A stretch of DNA of 16,522 bases from Clostridia bacterium (GCA_017457465.1 JAFTHJ010000166.1:1-16522); one strand, 5' to 3'; counted from the first letter of the stretch, positions 1 through 6,826 are shown. The notes: a model not told the origin generated them from the letters alone. Program-made: numbers and translations.

Positions 1-30
1 AGTGTTGCAAACCGAGGGAATATATGTTAT

Positions 31-66
31 AAAAAAGAACGGATTCCAGAGGAAGTCCGTTCTTTT
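31..66 (-). terminator. Intrinsic terminator closing the DUF554/ftsZ end of the cluster
   Basis: On the minus strand an 11-bp arm pair (33-43 with 56-66) continues inward as TTCC/GGAA with one bulged C and a 3-nt loop, and is followed by a run of T. It lies just past the DUF554 stop codon. The plus-strand side also ends in T-rich sequence (TTTTGTTTT), so it may terminate transcription in both directions. Confidence 0.88.
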
Positions 67-69
67 GTT

Positions 70-807
70 TTATTTAATAAACAAGCACAGAATTATCGGC
101 ACGAAGACAGCGGGAACATAGTTCATTATCTTGAGCTTTGTTATGCCCAGCATATTCAGGGCAAGTCCGATAATGAGAAGTGAGCCTACCGCCGTCATTT
201 CGGTTACTGTCGCCGTGTTAAGCACGGGGGCAACCCATTCAGCCAGAAGCGTTATCGTGCCTTGATAGAGCAGAACAAGCGCCGCCGAGAAGAGCACACC
301 CACACCGAGTGTGGTGGCAAACACAAACGCCGATATCATATCGAGCAAGGACTTGGTATAAAGCATACTGTGGTTACCCGTAAGTCCGCTATTGAGTGAG
401 CCGACTATAGCCATAGCGCCCACACAAAACAAAAGACTTGCGCTGACAAAGCCCTGCGTGATATTCCCGAATCTTCCGCGCGTCTTATCCTCTATCTTCT
501 GTCCGAGATGCTCGAAATGGCGGTCAAGGTCACAAAGCTCACCGATAACCGTACCTATAACTATTGATATTATGACGATAATAATATTGTTGGTGGTAAT
601 AGCACCCGTAATACCGATAAGCAGTACACAAAGACCTATTCCCTTCATAAGCGCGTCAGAGATGCGCTTTATCGCGCTGCCCTCCGCGCCTTTTCCCATA
701 AAGCGCCCGACCACAAGTCCAACCGTCGCCCCGAGGATAACCGTAAGACAGTTTACAATGCTTCCCCATAACGAGAGAGATGTGAAAAAGGATATAATTT
801 GCGACAT
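70..807 (-). CDS. DUF554 family integral membrane protein (YdfK/YqgA-like), function unknown
   Basis: This 245-residue polytopic membrane protein has about six or seven hydrophobic segments. The family signature is clear: a GSIVN start near residue 15, a short charged stretch (HFEHLGQKIEDKTRGRF, about 97-113), then the conserved core SASLLFCVGAMAIVGSLNSG (122-141) followed by LTGNHSMLYTKSLLD. DUF554 proteins (B. subtilis YdfK, E. coli YqgA) are putative transporters or channels of unknown substrate. I start at ATG 807, because AAGGA (814-818) sits 6 nt upstream. A longer reading would need a TTG at 822 that has no ribosome binding site of its own. The gene begins 91 nt after the ftsZ stop, with a strong hairpin between them, and is followed by an intrinsic terminator. 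It may be co-transcribed with ftsZ or only adjacent. A cell-division role is not implied. Confidence 0.9.
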   Translation of the reverse strand: MSQIISFFTSLSLWGSIVNCLTVILGATVGLVVGRFMGKGAEGSAIKRISDALMKGIGLCVLLIGITGAITTNNIIIVIISIVIGTVIGELCDLDRHFEHLGQKIEDKTRGRFGNITQGFVSASLLFCVGAMAIVGSLNSGLTGNHSMLYTKSLLDMISAFVFATTLGVGVLFSAALVLLYQGTITLLAEWVAPVLNTATVTEMTAVGSLLIIGLALNMLGITKLKIMNYVPAVFVPIILCLFIK

Positions 808-813
808 AAAAGG

Positions 814-820
814 TCCTTCC
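814..820 (-). promoter_or_regulatory. Ribosome binding site that fixes the DUF554 start
   Basis: The minus strand reads GGAAGGA, with AAGGA ending 6 nt before ATG 807. This favours 807 over the upstream in-frame TTG at 822, which would lie across this site. Confidence 0.75.
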
Positions 821-849
821 AAGTTTACGAATAAGCTTCAAGCAAATTT

Positions 850-876
850 CCGCAGACCGATATGCTCGGTCTGCGG
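850..876 (-). other. GC-rich hairpin between ftsZ and the DUF554 gene, without U-tract
   Basis: Arms 850-860 and 866-876 form a perfect 11-bp stem (CCGCAGACCGA) around a 5-nt loop. On the minus strand the stem is followed by AAATTTGC, and on the plus strand by ATAATTAAAA, so neither side has a proper U-tract. It could be a weak terminator, an mRNA-stabilising 3' end for ftsZ, or a processing barrier. Sequence alone does not decide. Confidence 0.7.
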
Positions 877-898
877 ATAATTAAAATATGTTCTAAAA

Positions 899-2059
899 TC
901 AGTTCTTTCCAAAGACATCTCCGAAGAAATCGTCGAGATCGAACTCATCGGAGGATTTAGCCTTGGGCTTGGGAGCTTCAGCAACAGGCTCCTCTGCTTT
1001 CTCGTCAGCAGCCTCGTCAGCCTTTGCTTCCTCTGCCTTCTCCTCAACCTTCTCCTCTGTTCTCTTAAGAACTGCGGGATTGTTGCGAACCGCATCCTCG
1101 GGCTTCTTCTCAAAGCCTGTCGCAACGATGGTAATTCTCATCTCATCCTCAAGCTCGGGATCAAACGCAACACCCCAGATGATGTTAGCATCGGGATTGC
1201 ACTCGTTAGCGATCATTGTGGAAGCGAGGTCAACATCCTCAAGTCCGACATCGGGAGAAGCGTAAATGCTGATAACAACTCCCGTAGCGCCCTTAATAGA
1301 GGTCTCAAGCAGCGGGCTGGAGATAGCCATCTTTGCGGCAACCTCTGCCTTGTCCTTGCCTGTTGCGCTTCCGACACCCATATGAGCGAGTCCCGAATGA
1401 GCCATAACCGAGGTTACGTCCGCAAAGTCGAGGTTGATAAAGCCGGGAACGTTGATAAGATCAGAAATGCTCTGAACTCCACGGCGAAGAATATCGTCAA
1501 CCGCCTCAAACGCGTTGAAGAGGGTGATTCTCGTGTCGGATACCTGCTTCAGTCTCTCGTTGGGGATAACCACGAGCGAGTCAACATACTGGCTCAACTC
1601 CGCGATACCCGAAACTGCCTGTTCCATTCTCTTGGGGCCCTCAAACTGGAAGGGCTTCGTTACTATCGCAACAGTGAGGATATCCATTTCGTGCGCGATT
1701 CTCGCAACAACGGGAGCCGCACCTGTTCCCGTTCCGCCTCCCATACCCGCGGTTATGAACACCATATCCGCACCGGAGAGAATTGCCTTGATTTCTTCAA
1801 CAGATTCCTCTGCTGCGCGGGAGCCGATTTCGGGCTTTGCACCCGCTCCGAATCCCTTTGTTATCTTCTCGCCGATAACGAGCTGACTGGGTGCGTTAGA
1901 ACGACCGAGAGCCTGTCTGTCGGTATTTACCGTAACAAACTCAACTCCCTGAATATTTTTAGAAATCATTCTGTTAACGGCGTTATTTCCGCCGCCGCCG
2001 ACTCCTATAACCTTAATACATACGCCGCACTCGCAGCTATCATCGCGTTCAAAAGTCAT
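899..2059 (-). CDS. ftsZ: Cell division GTPase FtsZ
   Basis: FtsZ is the tubulin-like GTPase that polymerises at midcell and recruits the divisome. The 386-residue protein shows the nucleotide-binding GVGGGGNNAVNRM (19-31), the tubulin signature GGGTGTG (107-113), and the T7 synergy loop NLDFADV (209-215) whose Asp residues act on the GTP of the next subunit. Residues about 318-370 form a low-complexity E/K/A/P-rich linker. Two things are unusual. The N-terminus carries three cysteines as CECGVC (9-14) just before the GTPase core, and the C-terminal peptide is acidic and aromatic (DEFDLDDFFGDVFGKN) rather than the usual DIPxFLR with basic tail. ATG 2059 is preceded by GGGAGG (2068-2073) with 8-nt spacing, so the start is secure. 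ftsZ has its own promoter and is separated from ftsQ by a hairpin. No ftsA lies upstream and no sepF follows. Confidence 0.98.
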   Translation of the reverse strand: MTFERDDSCECGVCIKVIGVGGGGNNAVNRMISKNIQGVEFVTVNTDRQALGRSNAPSQLVIGEKITKGFGAGAKPEIGSRAAEESVEEIKAILSGADMVFITAGMGGGTGTGAAPVVARIAHEMDILTVAIVTKPFQFEGPKRMEQAVSGIAELSQYVDSLVVIPNERLKQVSDTRITLFNAFEAVDDILRRGVQSISDLINVPGFINLDFADVTSVMAHSGLAHMGVGSATGKDKAEVAAKMAISSPLLETSIKGATGVVISIYASPDVGLEDVDLASTMIANECNPDANIIWGVAFDPELEDEMRITIVATGFEKKPEDAVRNNPAVLKRTEEKVEEKAEEAKADEAADEKAEEPVAEAPKPKAKSSDEFDLDDFFGDVFGKN

Positions 2060-2134
2060 TTTTATATCCTCCCAAAATTTTTAACGTTGTTTTAGTTCCT
2101 CTGCATACTTATTTCAGTACAACTATATACTAAT

Positions 2135-2163
2135 ATAATAATATATTTTTTAATATTTTGCAA
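2135..2163 (-). promoter_or_regulatory. Sigma-A-type promoter of ftsZ
   Basis: On the minus strand, -35 TTGCAA (2158-2163), a 17-bp spacer and -10 TATTAT (2135-2140) lie in very AT-rich DNA. The predicted start near 2128 gives a leader of about 70 nt to the ftsZ ATG. Dedicated ftsZ promoters are well known in other bacteria. Because the DNA is so AT-rich, the exact boxes are less certain than the presence of a promoter. Confidence 0.6.
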
Positions 2164-2212
2164 TACCTTTTTTTAAATTTTATTATATTTTTTTATATTT
2201 TTACAATTTTTT

Positions 2213-2245
2213 TGCCGCGGAGGGCAATTTTCACCCTCCGCGGCA
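2213..2245 (-). other. Strong GC-rich hairpin between ftsQ and the ftsZ promoter, no U-tract
   Basis: Arms 2214-2224 (GCCGCGGAGGG) and 2234-2244 are perfect complements, with one more T-A pair at 2213/2245 and a 9-nt loop. It is the only GC-rich block in about 230 bp of AT-rich spacer. On the minus strand it is followed by AAAAAAATTG. The T-run is on the plus strand but precedes the stem there. It therefore fits the end of the ftsQ transcript by position but not the classical terminator form. Confidence 0.75.
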
Positions 2246-2288
2246 CCAAAAACACAATATATTGTATCAAAAAGTTATTCCGAACACA

Positions 2289-3125
2289 TCATCCAAGGGG
2301 TTCAGCTTCGGTCTGTTCACCCTGTGAAACCTCTCCGTAATCATATTCCGCATCAATAAATACCGCCGAAAGATCGGCTACATATATCTCCGCCGAAATA
2401 CAGTTTTCGAGCTTATCGGAGGCGAGTGCTTTCTCCACCGCCTCAAGCTTTCCTTTGGTGTCAGTAGAGTCTCCCATATAGACATTGAATACCCCGTCAA
2501 CCTGAATATATATCTCGAAGCGCTGGTCGATATCCACGAGTGTAAGTCTCGACTTAAAGCTTGTCTGCTTGACCATATTCATAAACTCGTTCGCGTATTT
2601 TATCTCGGTCTCGCTGTCTCCGAAAATGAGCGTCGAGCCGACCACTGCCGACTTGATATTCGGGAGAGTAAGACGGGGGATTCCGCCGTTTATGAATTTC
2701 TGATTATCCGTTGTCTCCTCAAGCACTCGAAGCTCTGAATCAAGCGCGTAATAATCCCCCGCAAAATCCACATACCAAGATGCCGTGAGTGAAGCCACTC
2801 TTATCTCGACCACATTCGGAAACCTGCTTTTGATTTCAACCTCCGAAACATAAGGACAGAGCGCCATTATCCGCCGCTCCGCCTCTTTGCGGTCAATTCC
2901 GTACAGCTTATCCCCGGGCCTTATTCCCGAGGCATTGACTATATCCTCTGTCTCATAGGGCGAGTCTCCCGTCACGTCGAATGCCGAAACTGTCATAAAG
3001 CTTCTGACTATCCTCACGATGCCGATAATTACGAGAACGCACATCACGAGAATTATTATCGCCGATATTATTTTTGTTTTGTCTATCTCGATAGTCCTCT
3101 CGGTCTTATCCGAAGCGCGTCTCAT
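2289..3125 (-). CDS. ftsQ: Cell division protein FtsQ/DivIB
   Basis: The 278-residue protein is a single-pass type II membrane protein. It has a short charged N-terminus (MRRASDKTER), one membrane segment (about 18-41), then a POTRA domain (about 43-112, FDVTGDSPYETEDIVNASGI followed by VEIKSRFPNVVEIRV). The extracytoplasmic beta domain runs to about 255 and ends in a short acidic tail. FtsQ/DivIB bridges FtsL and the septal synthase complex to earlier divisome proteins. ATG 3125 has AGAGGA upstream with about 9-nt spacing. murG ends 21 nt earlier, so the two are surely co-transcribed. The order murG-ftsQ-ftsZ matches a Firmicute dcw cluster, but with no murB or ftsA between. The sequence itself is weakly conserved in this family, so assignment rests on domain order plus context. 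Confidence 0.9.
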   Translation of the reverse strand: MRRASDKTERTIEIDKTKIISAIIILVMCVLVIIGIVRIVRSFMTVSAFDVTGDSPYETEDIVNASGIRPGDKLYGIDRKEAERRIMALCPYVSEVEIKSRFPNVVEIRVASLTASWYVDFAGDYYALDSELRVLEETTDNQKFINGGIPRLTLPNIKSAVVGSTLIFGDSETEIKYANEFMNMVKQTSFKSRLTLVDIDQRFEIYIQVDGVFNVYMGDSTDTKGKLEAVEKALASDKLENCISAEIYVADLSAVFIDAEYDYGEVSQGEQTEAEPLG

Positions 3126-3146
3126 AATTCACATCCTCTCTTGATT

Positions 3147-4265
3147 TTATTTTCCTGCCGTAAGCTCACATATCTCCCGATATATCAGCCGTCCCGCCTC
3201 GGGCTCGGCAAAATCCGCTACTCTGCGGCTCATTTTCTCTCTCAAGGCGTCAGCGGCGACAAGCTCACTGACCTTTTCGATAAGCTTCTCCGTGCCCTCA
3301 ATCTCACTCTCCTGAAGCAGAGCCGCCGCTCCCGCATCTGAAAGCACCTTTGCGTTCTTATACTGATGATTGTCGGTCACATTGGGAGACGGAATGATTA
3401 TCGCCGCCCGTCGGCTCATAGCCACCTCCGAGAGCGTCATAGCTCCCGCGCGGCATATAACTATATCAGCCGCCGCCATAAGGCAGGGCATATCGTATAT
3501 ATATTCCGATATTGAGATATTTTCTTTTTTGTCAAGACCGTACTGCGCCGACATCTGCTTTACGTTTTCCGAGTCGGCTTTTCCACTCGCGTGGAAATGC
3601 ATAACGTCATCTCTCTGGGAGCTGAATTTTCTCATCAGCTCAAGCACCGCCTCATTAAGCTTTTTAGCGCCGAGGCTTCCTCCAAAGGAAACGATAACCG
3701 TCTTGATATGCTCGGGAATACCGAGCTTCTTTCTTGCCTCCTCTCTCTCATAGAGACCGAACTCACCGTTCATAGGATTTCCGACTCTCACCACCTTGGC
3801 TTTGGCGTCAAGTGCCTTTGCGGTAGACTCAAAGTTAGTCATTATCACATCGACCTTATCCTTGAGTTGCTTTACTGCCACTCCCGCTATAGCATTCGAT
3901 TCGTGTACCGCGGTAGGAATTCCCATCTGCGCCGCCGCCTTGAGAGCGGGCCAACAGACATATCCGCCCGTGCCGATAACGATATCGGGACGAAACTCCT
4001 CAATAATCCGTTTCGCCTTTTTCGGTGCCGTAAGAACAAGATACGCTGTCTTAATATTTGACGGCGAGAGAGAACGGCGAATTCCTTGAATATTAACGTG
4101 ATAGAGCTTGTAGCCCGCGCGCGGGACAAGTCTGTTTTCGATTCCCCGCTCTGTTCCGATAAAAGCTATTTCAGAGTCGGGTTGATTTGTCTTTATAATT
4201 TCGGCTATCGCGAGTGCGGGGTTGACATGTCCACCCGTACCGCCGCCTGTCATAAGTACTCTCAT
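3147..4265 (-). CDS. murG: MurG, UDP-GlcNAc:lipid I N-acetylglucosaminyltransferase
   Basis: MurG adds GlcNAc from UDP-GlcNAc to lipid I on the cytoplasmic face of the membrane, giving lipid II. The 372-residue length is normal. The family motifs are in order: the N-terminal loop GGGTGGH (7-13), GTGGY (98-102), HESN (121-124), the second glycine-rich loop GGSLGA (195-200), RAGA with CRAGAMTLSE (271-280) where most homologues have SRAGA, and the nucleotide-sugar motif ending in TDNHQ (297-301). ATG 4265 has GGAGG with 5-6 nt spacing. The gene follows ftsW after a hairpin-containing gap of 63 nt and is 21 nt from ftsQ. The Ser to Cys change at 271 is conservative and does not suggest loss of function. 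Confidence 0.97.
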   Translation of the reverse strand: MRVLMTGGGTGGHVNPALAIAEIIKTNQPDSEIAFIGTERGIENRLVPRAGYKLYHVNIQGIRRSLSPSNIKTAYLVLTAPKKAKRIIEEFRPDIVIGTGGYVCWPALKAAAQMGIPTAVHESNAIAGVAVKQLKDKVDVIMTNFESTAKALDAKAKVVRVGNPMNGEFGLYEREEARKKLGIPEHIKTVIVSFGGSLGAKKLNEAVLELMRKFSSQRDDVMHFHASGKADSENVKQMSAQYGLDKKENISISEYIYDMPCLMAAADIVICRAGAMTLSEVAMSRRAAIIIPSPNVTDNHQYKNAKVLSDAGAAALLQESEIEGTEKLIEKVSELVAADALREKMSRRVADFAEPEAGRLIYREICELTAGK

Positions 4266-4290
4266 TGTATCCTCCGTGTAAAATTATCAG

Positions 4291-4324
4291 AAAAGCCCCG
4301 CATAATCCAAATAAGCGGGGCTTT
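4291..4324 (-). terminator. Terminator-like hairpin between ftsW and murG
   Basis: Arms 4292-4301 and 4315-4324 pair perfectly (AAAGCCCCGC with GCGGGGCTTT) around a 13-nt loop. On the minus strand the 3' arm ends in TTTTCTG, so the U-tract is short. Because it lies inside the operon, partial read-through (attenuation) is more likely than a full stop. Confidence 0.55.
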
Positions 4325-4328
4325 CTCT

Positions 4329-5702
4329 CTATTGTTTCTGCGCAGAAAATCTTGATATCGACAGGATTATGCCGACCTCGAATATCTGCAGCATAAGTGA
4401 TGTACCGCCCGAGCTGAAGAATGGCAGAGATATACCCGTAGTGGGCATTGAGTTGGTAACGACCGCTATATTCATTGCGGCTTGAAGCGCTATTTTGAAG
4501 GTCAGTCCCCAGACTGTGAGAGCGCAGAATTTATCGGGGGCTCTCTGACCTATCTTGATTCCTCTCCAGACGAGAAGCGCGAAAAGCAATATGACGAAGA
4601 AAGCTCCGACAAATCCAAGCTCCTCGCAGATTATCGTGAATATAAAGTCATTCTGCGGCTGTGAGACATAACCGAATTTCTGACGGCTTCCGCCAAGACC
4701 GACTCCGAAAAATCCTCCCGAGCCTATCGCGTAAAGTCCCTGAAGCGTCTGCCACGCGTCTCCGAGCGGGTCCATCTGGTCAATATGAAGCCATATCTGC
4801 ACACGCTCGACCGAATATCCGAACACAAGCAGGAACGCGACACCCGCCACGGCGATAATTCCGAGGAAGATAAGCAACCATTTTGTACGTGTTCCGCCGA
4901 GATACATAACTATCAGTCCTATCATTCCCACGATGATAGTTCCCGAAAGGTGGGGCTGAATTATGATAAGCGCACACAGAAATCCGATAAGCAGCATAGG
5001 AATCAGAAATCCGTGCTTGAAGTTTCCGCCGAATTTATGTCTTGAATTTACTTCCTTTTCATACTTTGAAAGATAGAGTGCCAGAACCATAACAATAGCC
5101 ATTTTCGCTATCTCCGACGGCTGAACGGTCATAAATCCGAGGTCTATCCATCTCTGCGCTCCGCCGCCCGTACTTCCCGCGACTATTACCCAAAGAAGAA
5201 GCGGGATGCACACAATATAACTTGCCGCGCCGAAAACTCTCCAGAACCACGGACGGGCAAAAAGCACGAACGGCACAGTCACGGCAATTGCCGCCGCCGA
5301 GAATGCGATATATCTTACAAGGAAATAAGTAGAGCTATCATACTGATTCTGCGCATACACCGCACTTGCGCTATAGGACATAACGGCTCCGAAGAATATG
5401 AGCATCATCGCCCATATAAAGAACCATATATCAATATTTCCGCGCTTCAGCGGTTGAGGCTTTTCCTCGGGCACACCGCTTATCGGCTCGGAAAAGATTA
5501 TATCGTTAAACGCGGCATCCTCTTCCTTTTTGAGCCTGTATTCATTGATTACCCTTATGGCTTTGCTCTGCTTCTTCTCTTTTTTCTCTTTTTTAGACAC
5601 GCCGTTTTCTTCGGTCTTTTCGGCATTATCTATACTTTCGTTGTTCTCCGCCTCGGGATATTCCTGTGTCGGCGCAGTCTGATTTTCTTTTTCGTTATCC
5701 AT
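4329..5702 (-). CDS. ftsW: FtsW/SpoVE-type SEDS peptidoglycan glycosyltransferase
   Basis: SEDS proteins polymerise lipid II into glycan strands, and FtsW works with the class B PBP at the septum. The 457-residue protein has about ten membrane helices after a long cytoplasmic N-terminus (1 to about 90) rich in E, K and N, including a lysine cluster near 37-50. Core motifs are SYSAS (109-113), GAQRWIDLG (181-189), QPSEIAK (194-200), MDPLGDAWQ (310-318), whose D311 aligns by motif with the proposed catalytic Asp of FtsW, and the C-terminal PTTGISLPFFSSGGTS (420-435). The usual QPDLGT reads QPHLSGT (249-255). I start at ATG 5702, since GGAGG (5711-5715) is 8 nt upstream. The in-frame TTG at 5720 has no site of its own. 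It begins 33 nt after mraY, where murD would be expected. SpoVE cannot be excluded. Confidence 0.94.
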   Translation of the reverse strand: MDNEKENQTAPTQEYPEAENNESIDNAEKTEENGVSKKEKKEKKQSKAIRVINEYRLKKEEDAAFNDIIFSEPISGVPEEKPQPLKRGNIDIWFFIWAMMLIFFGAVMSYSASAVYAQNQYDSSTYFLVRYIAFSAAAIAVTVPFVLFARPWFWRVFGAASYIVCIPLLLWVIVAGSTGGGAQRWIDLGFMTVQPSEIAKMAIVMVLALYLSKYEKEVNSRHKFGGNFKHGFLIPMLLIGFLCALIIIQPHLSGTIIVGMIGLIVMYLGGTRTKWLLIFLGIIAVAGVAFLLVFGYSVERVQIWLHIDQMDPLGDAWQTLQGLYAIGSGGFFGVGLGGSRQKFGYVSQPQNDFIFTIICEELGFVGAFFVILLFALLVWRGIKIGQRAPDKFCALTVWGLTFKIALQAAMNIAVVTNSMPTTGISLPFFSSGGTSLMLQIFEVGIILSISRFSAQKQ

Positions 5703-5708
5703 TTCAGC

Positions 5709-5715
5709 CACCTCC
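5709..5715 (-). promoter_or_regulatory. Ribosome binding site that fixes the ftsW start
   Basis: The minus strand reads GGAGGTG, with GGAGG ending 8 nt before ATG 5702. This supports 5702 over the in-frame TTG at 5720, which lies upstream of the site. Confidence 0.8.
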
Positions 5716-5735
5716 GACAAAATTTAAAATTATGA

Positions 5736-6731
5736 TTATAATCCGAACCAGGCGATAACGGCGAGAACGGCGGTAAGTGCGCTGAACACTGCCACTATCT
5801 TTCCCTCCTTCCAGCCGCACTTTTCAAAGTGGTGGTGGATAGGAGTCATTTTGAAAACTCGCTTGTTACGGAGCTTGAAGCTCGTAACCTGAATCATTAC
5901 AGAGAGGGTTTCGAAAACGTATATTCCCCCGACAAGAAGAATTATAAGCGGCTCGTTGATAAGGAACGCCGCTCCCGTAACGGCACCGCCCAGAAAAAGC
6001 GAGCCGGTATCTCCCATAAAGACCTTTGCGGGATGGGCATTGAAGATAAGGAAGCCCACAAGTCCGCCGATAAGCGCCGCCGACATAAGCGCCAGAGAGA
6101 CGTTAAGCATATTAAACGCCACAACCGCGAAGAATCCCGCTACCACAAGAGTTACCGAGGATGCGAGTCCGTCAACGCCGTCGGTGAGATTCACACTGTT
6201 AGCCATTCCCACAATAAGAATGACCGCGAATATATAATAAATCCAACCAAGCTCAAGAGAAAAGTCGGTAAACGGAATTGGGAGTGAGGTATCAAGATAT
6301 CCGAGAATATTCAGGGCAAAAACATAAAGTCCCGCCACAAGCACCTGAAGGATAAATTTCTGATATGCTTTAAGTCCCTCGTTCTGCTTTTTTATGAGCT
6401 TACAGTAATCGTCAACAAATCCGACAAGTCCGTTCGCAAGAGCGAGTCCGAGCGTGAGCGCCAGAGGAATAAGCTCTCTCTGTCTGCCGACAAACGCGTA
6501 TATTATTGTCATCACGGCAAGAGCGATAAGCATAGCCATAATGAAGCATATGCCGCCCATCGTGGGTGTTCCCGCCTTACTTCTGTGCCAAGAGGGGCCC
6601 TCGGCTCTTATCTGCTGACCTATTTTGTGTCCGCGGAGTATCGGAATTACTATTTTTGATATGATAACGGTAAATGCGAACGAGAGCGCCGCAACCGTAA
6701 GAAAATTCACAAACAATTCTTTATTAAACAT
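5736..6731 (-). CDS. mraY: MraY, phospho-MurNAc-pentapeptide translocase
   Basis: MraY transfers phospho-MurNAc-pentapeptide from UDP to undecaprenyl phosphate, making lipid I, the first membrane step of peptidoglycan synthesis. The 331-residue polytopic protein has about ten membrane segments. The active-site motifs are present: TPTMGG (55-60), the DDY pair at D107-D108 followed by a basic loop, NSVNLTDGVDGLA (178-190), FMGDTGSL (238-245) with D241, and PIHHHFE (297-303). ATG 6731 follows GTGGAG with an 8-nt gap. The 95-nt spacer after murF holds a large attenuator-like hairpin that ends 4 nt before this ribosome binding site, so mraY expression may be modulated separately from murF. ftsW follows directly, and murD, the usual neighbour, is absent. 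Confidence 0.97.
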   Translation of the reverse strand: MFNKELFVNFLTVAALSFAFTVIISKIVIPILRGHKIGQQIRAEGPSWHRSKAGTPTMGGICFIMAMLIALAVMTIIYAFVGRQRELIPLALTLGLALANGLVGFVDDYCKLIKKQNEGLKAYQKFILQVLVAGLYVFALNILGYLDTSLPIPFTDFSLELGWIYYIFAVILIVGMANSVNLTDGVDGLASSVTLVVAGFFAVVAFNMLNVSLALMSAALIGGLVGFLIFNAHPAKVFMGDTGSLFLGGAVTGAAFLINEPLIILLVGGIYVFETLSVMIQVTSFKLRNKRVFKMTPIHHHFEKCGWKEGKIVAVFSALTAVLAVIAWFGL

Positions 6732-6746
6732 AATGGGTTCTCCACA

Positions 6747-6805
6747 GAAAAAATCGGAAGCGCGTTATTCCAATTGTCAATAACCGATTTTCTTCCGATT
6801 TTTTC
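6747..6805 (-). terminator. Attenuator-like hairpin in the murF-mraY spacer
   Basis: A perfect 14-bp inverted repeat (6747-6760 with 6792-6805) has core CGGAAG/CTTCCG and, on the minus strand, a 3' run of six T paired to six A. The 31-nt loop holds a second 6-bp stem (6764-6769 with 6779-6784). The 5' side carries two tandem AAAATCGG copies (minus strand, 6795-6802 and 6784-6791) that compete for one CCGATTTT partner (6750-6757). The 3' arm ends 3-4 nt from the mraY ribosome binding site. It is an intrinsic terminator by shape, and attenuation is my inference. Confidence 0.65.
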
Positions 6806-6826
6806 AAAATTTTAATCTTCTCGCGG

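Noticed and set aside
1382..2095. 237-codon plus-strand ORF opposite ftsZ
   Set aside because: It is antisense to a certain FtsZ gene, with no family resemblance and no ribosome binding site context, so it is a shadow frame.
6772..6777. TTGACA on the minus strand as -35 of an mraY promoter
   Set aside because: At 16-18 bp downstream there is only CGATTT-like sequence and no -10 box. The motif lies in the loop of the hairpin.
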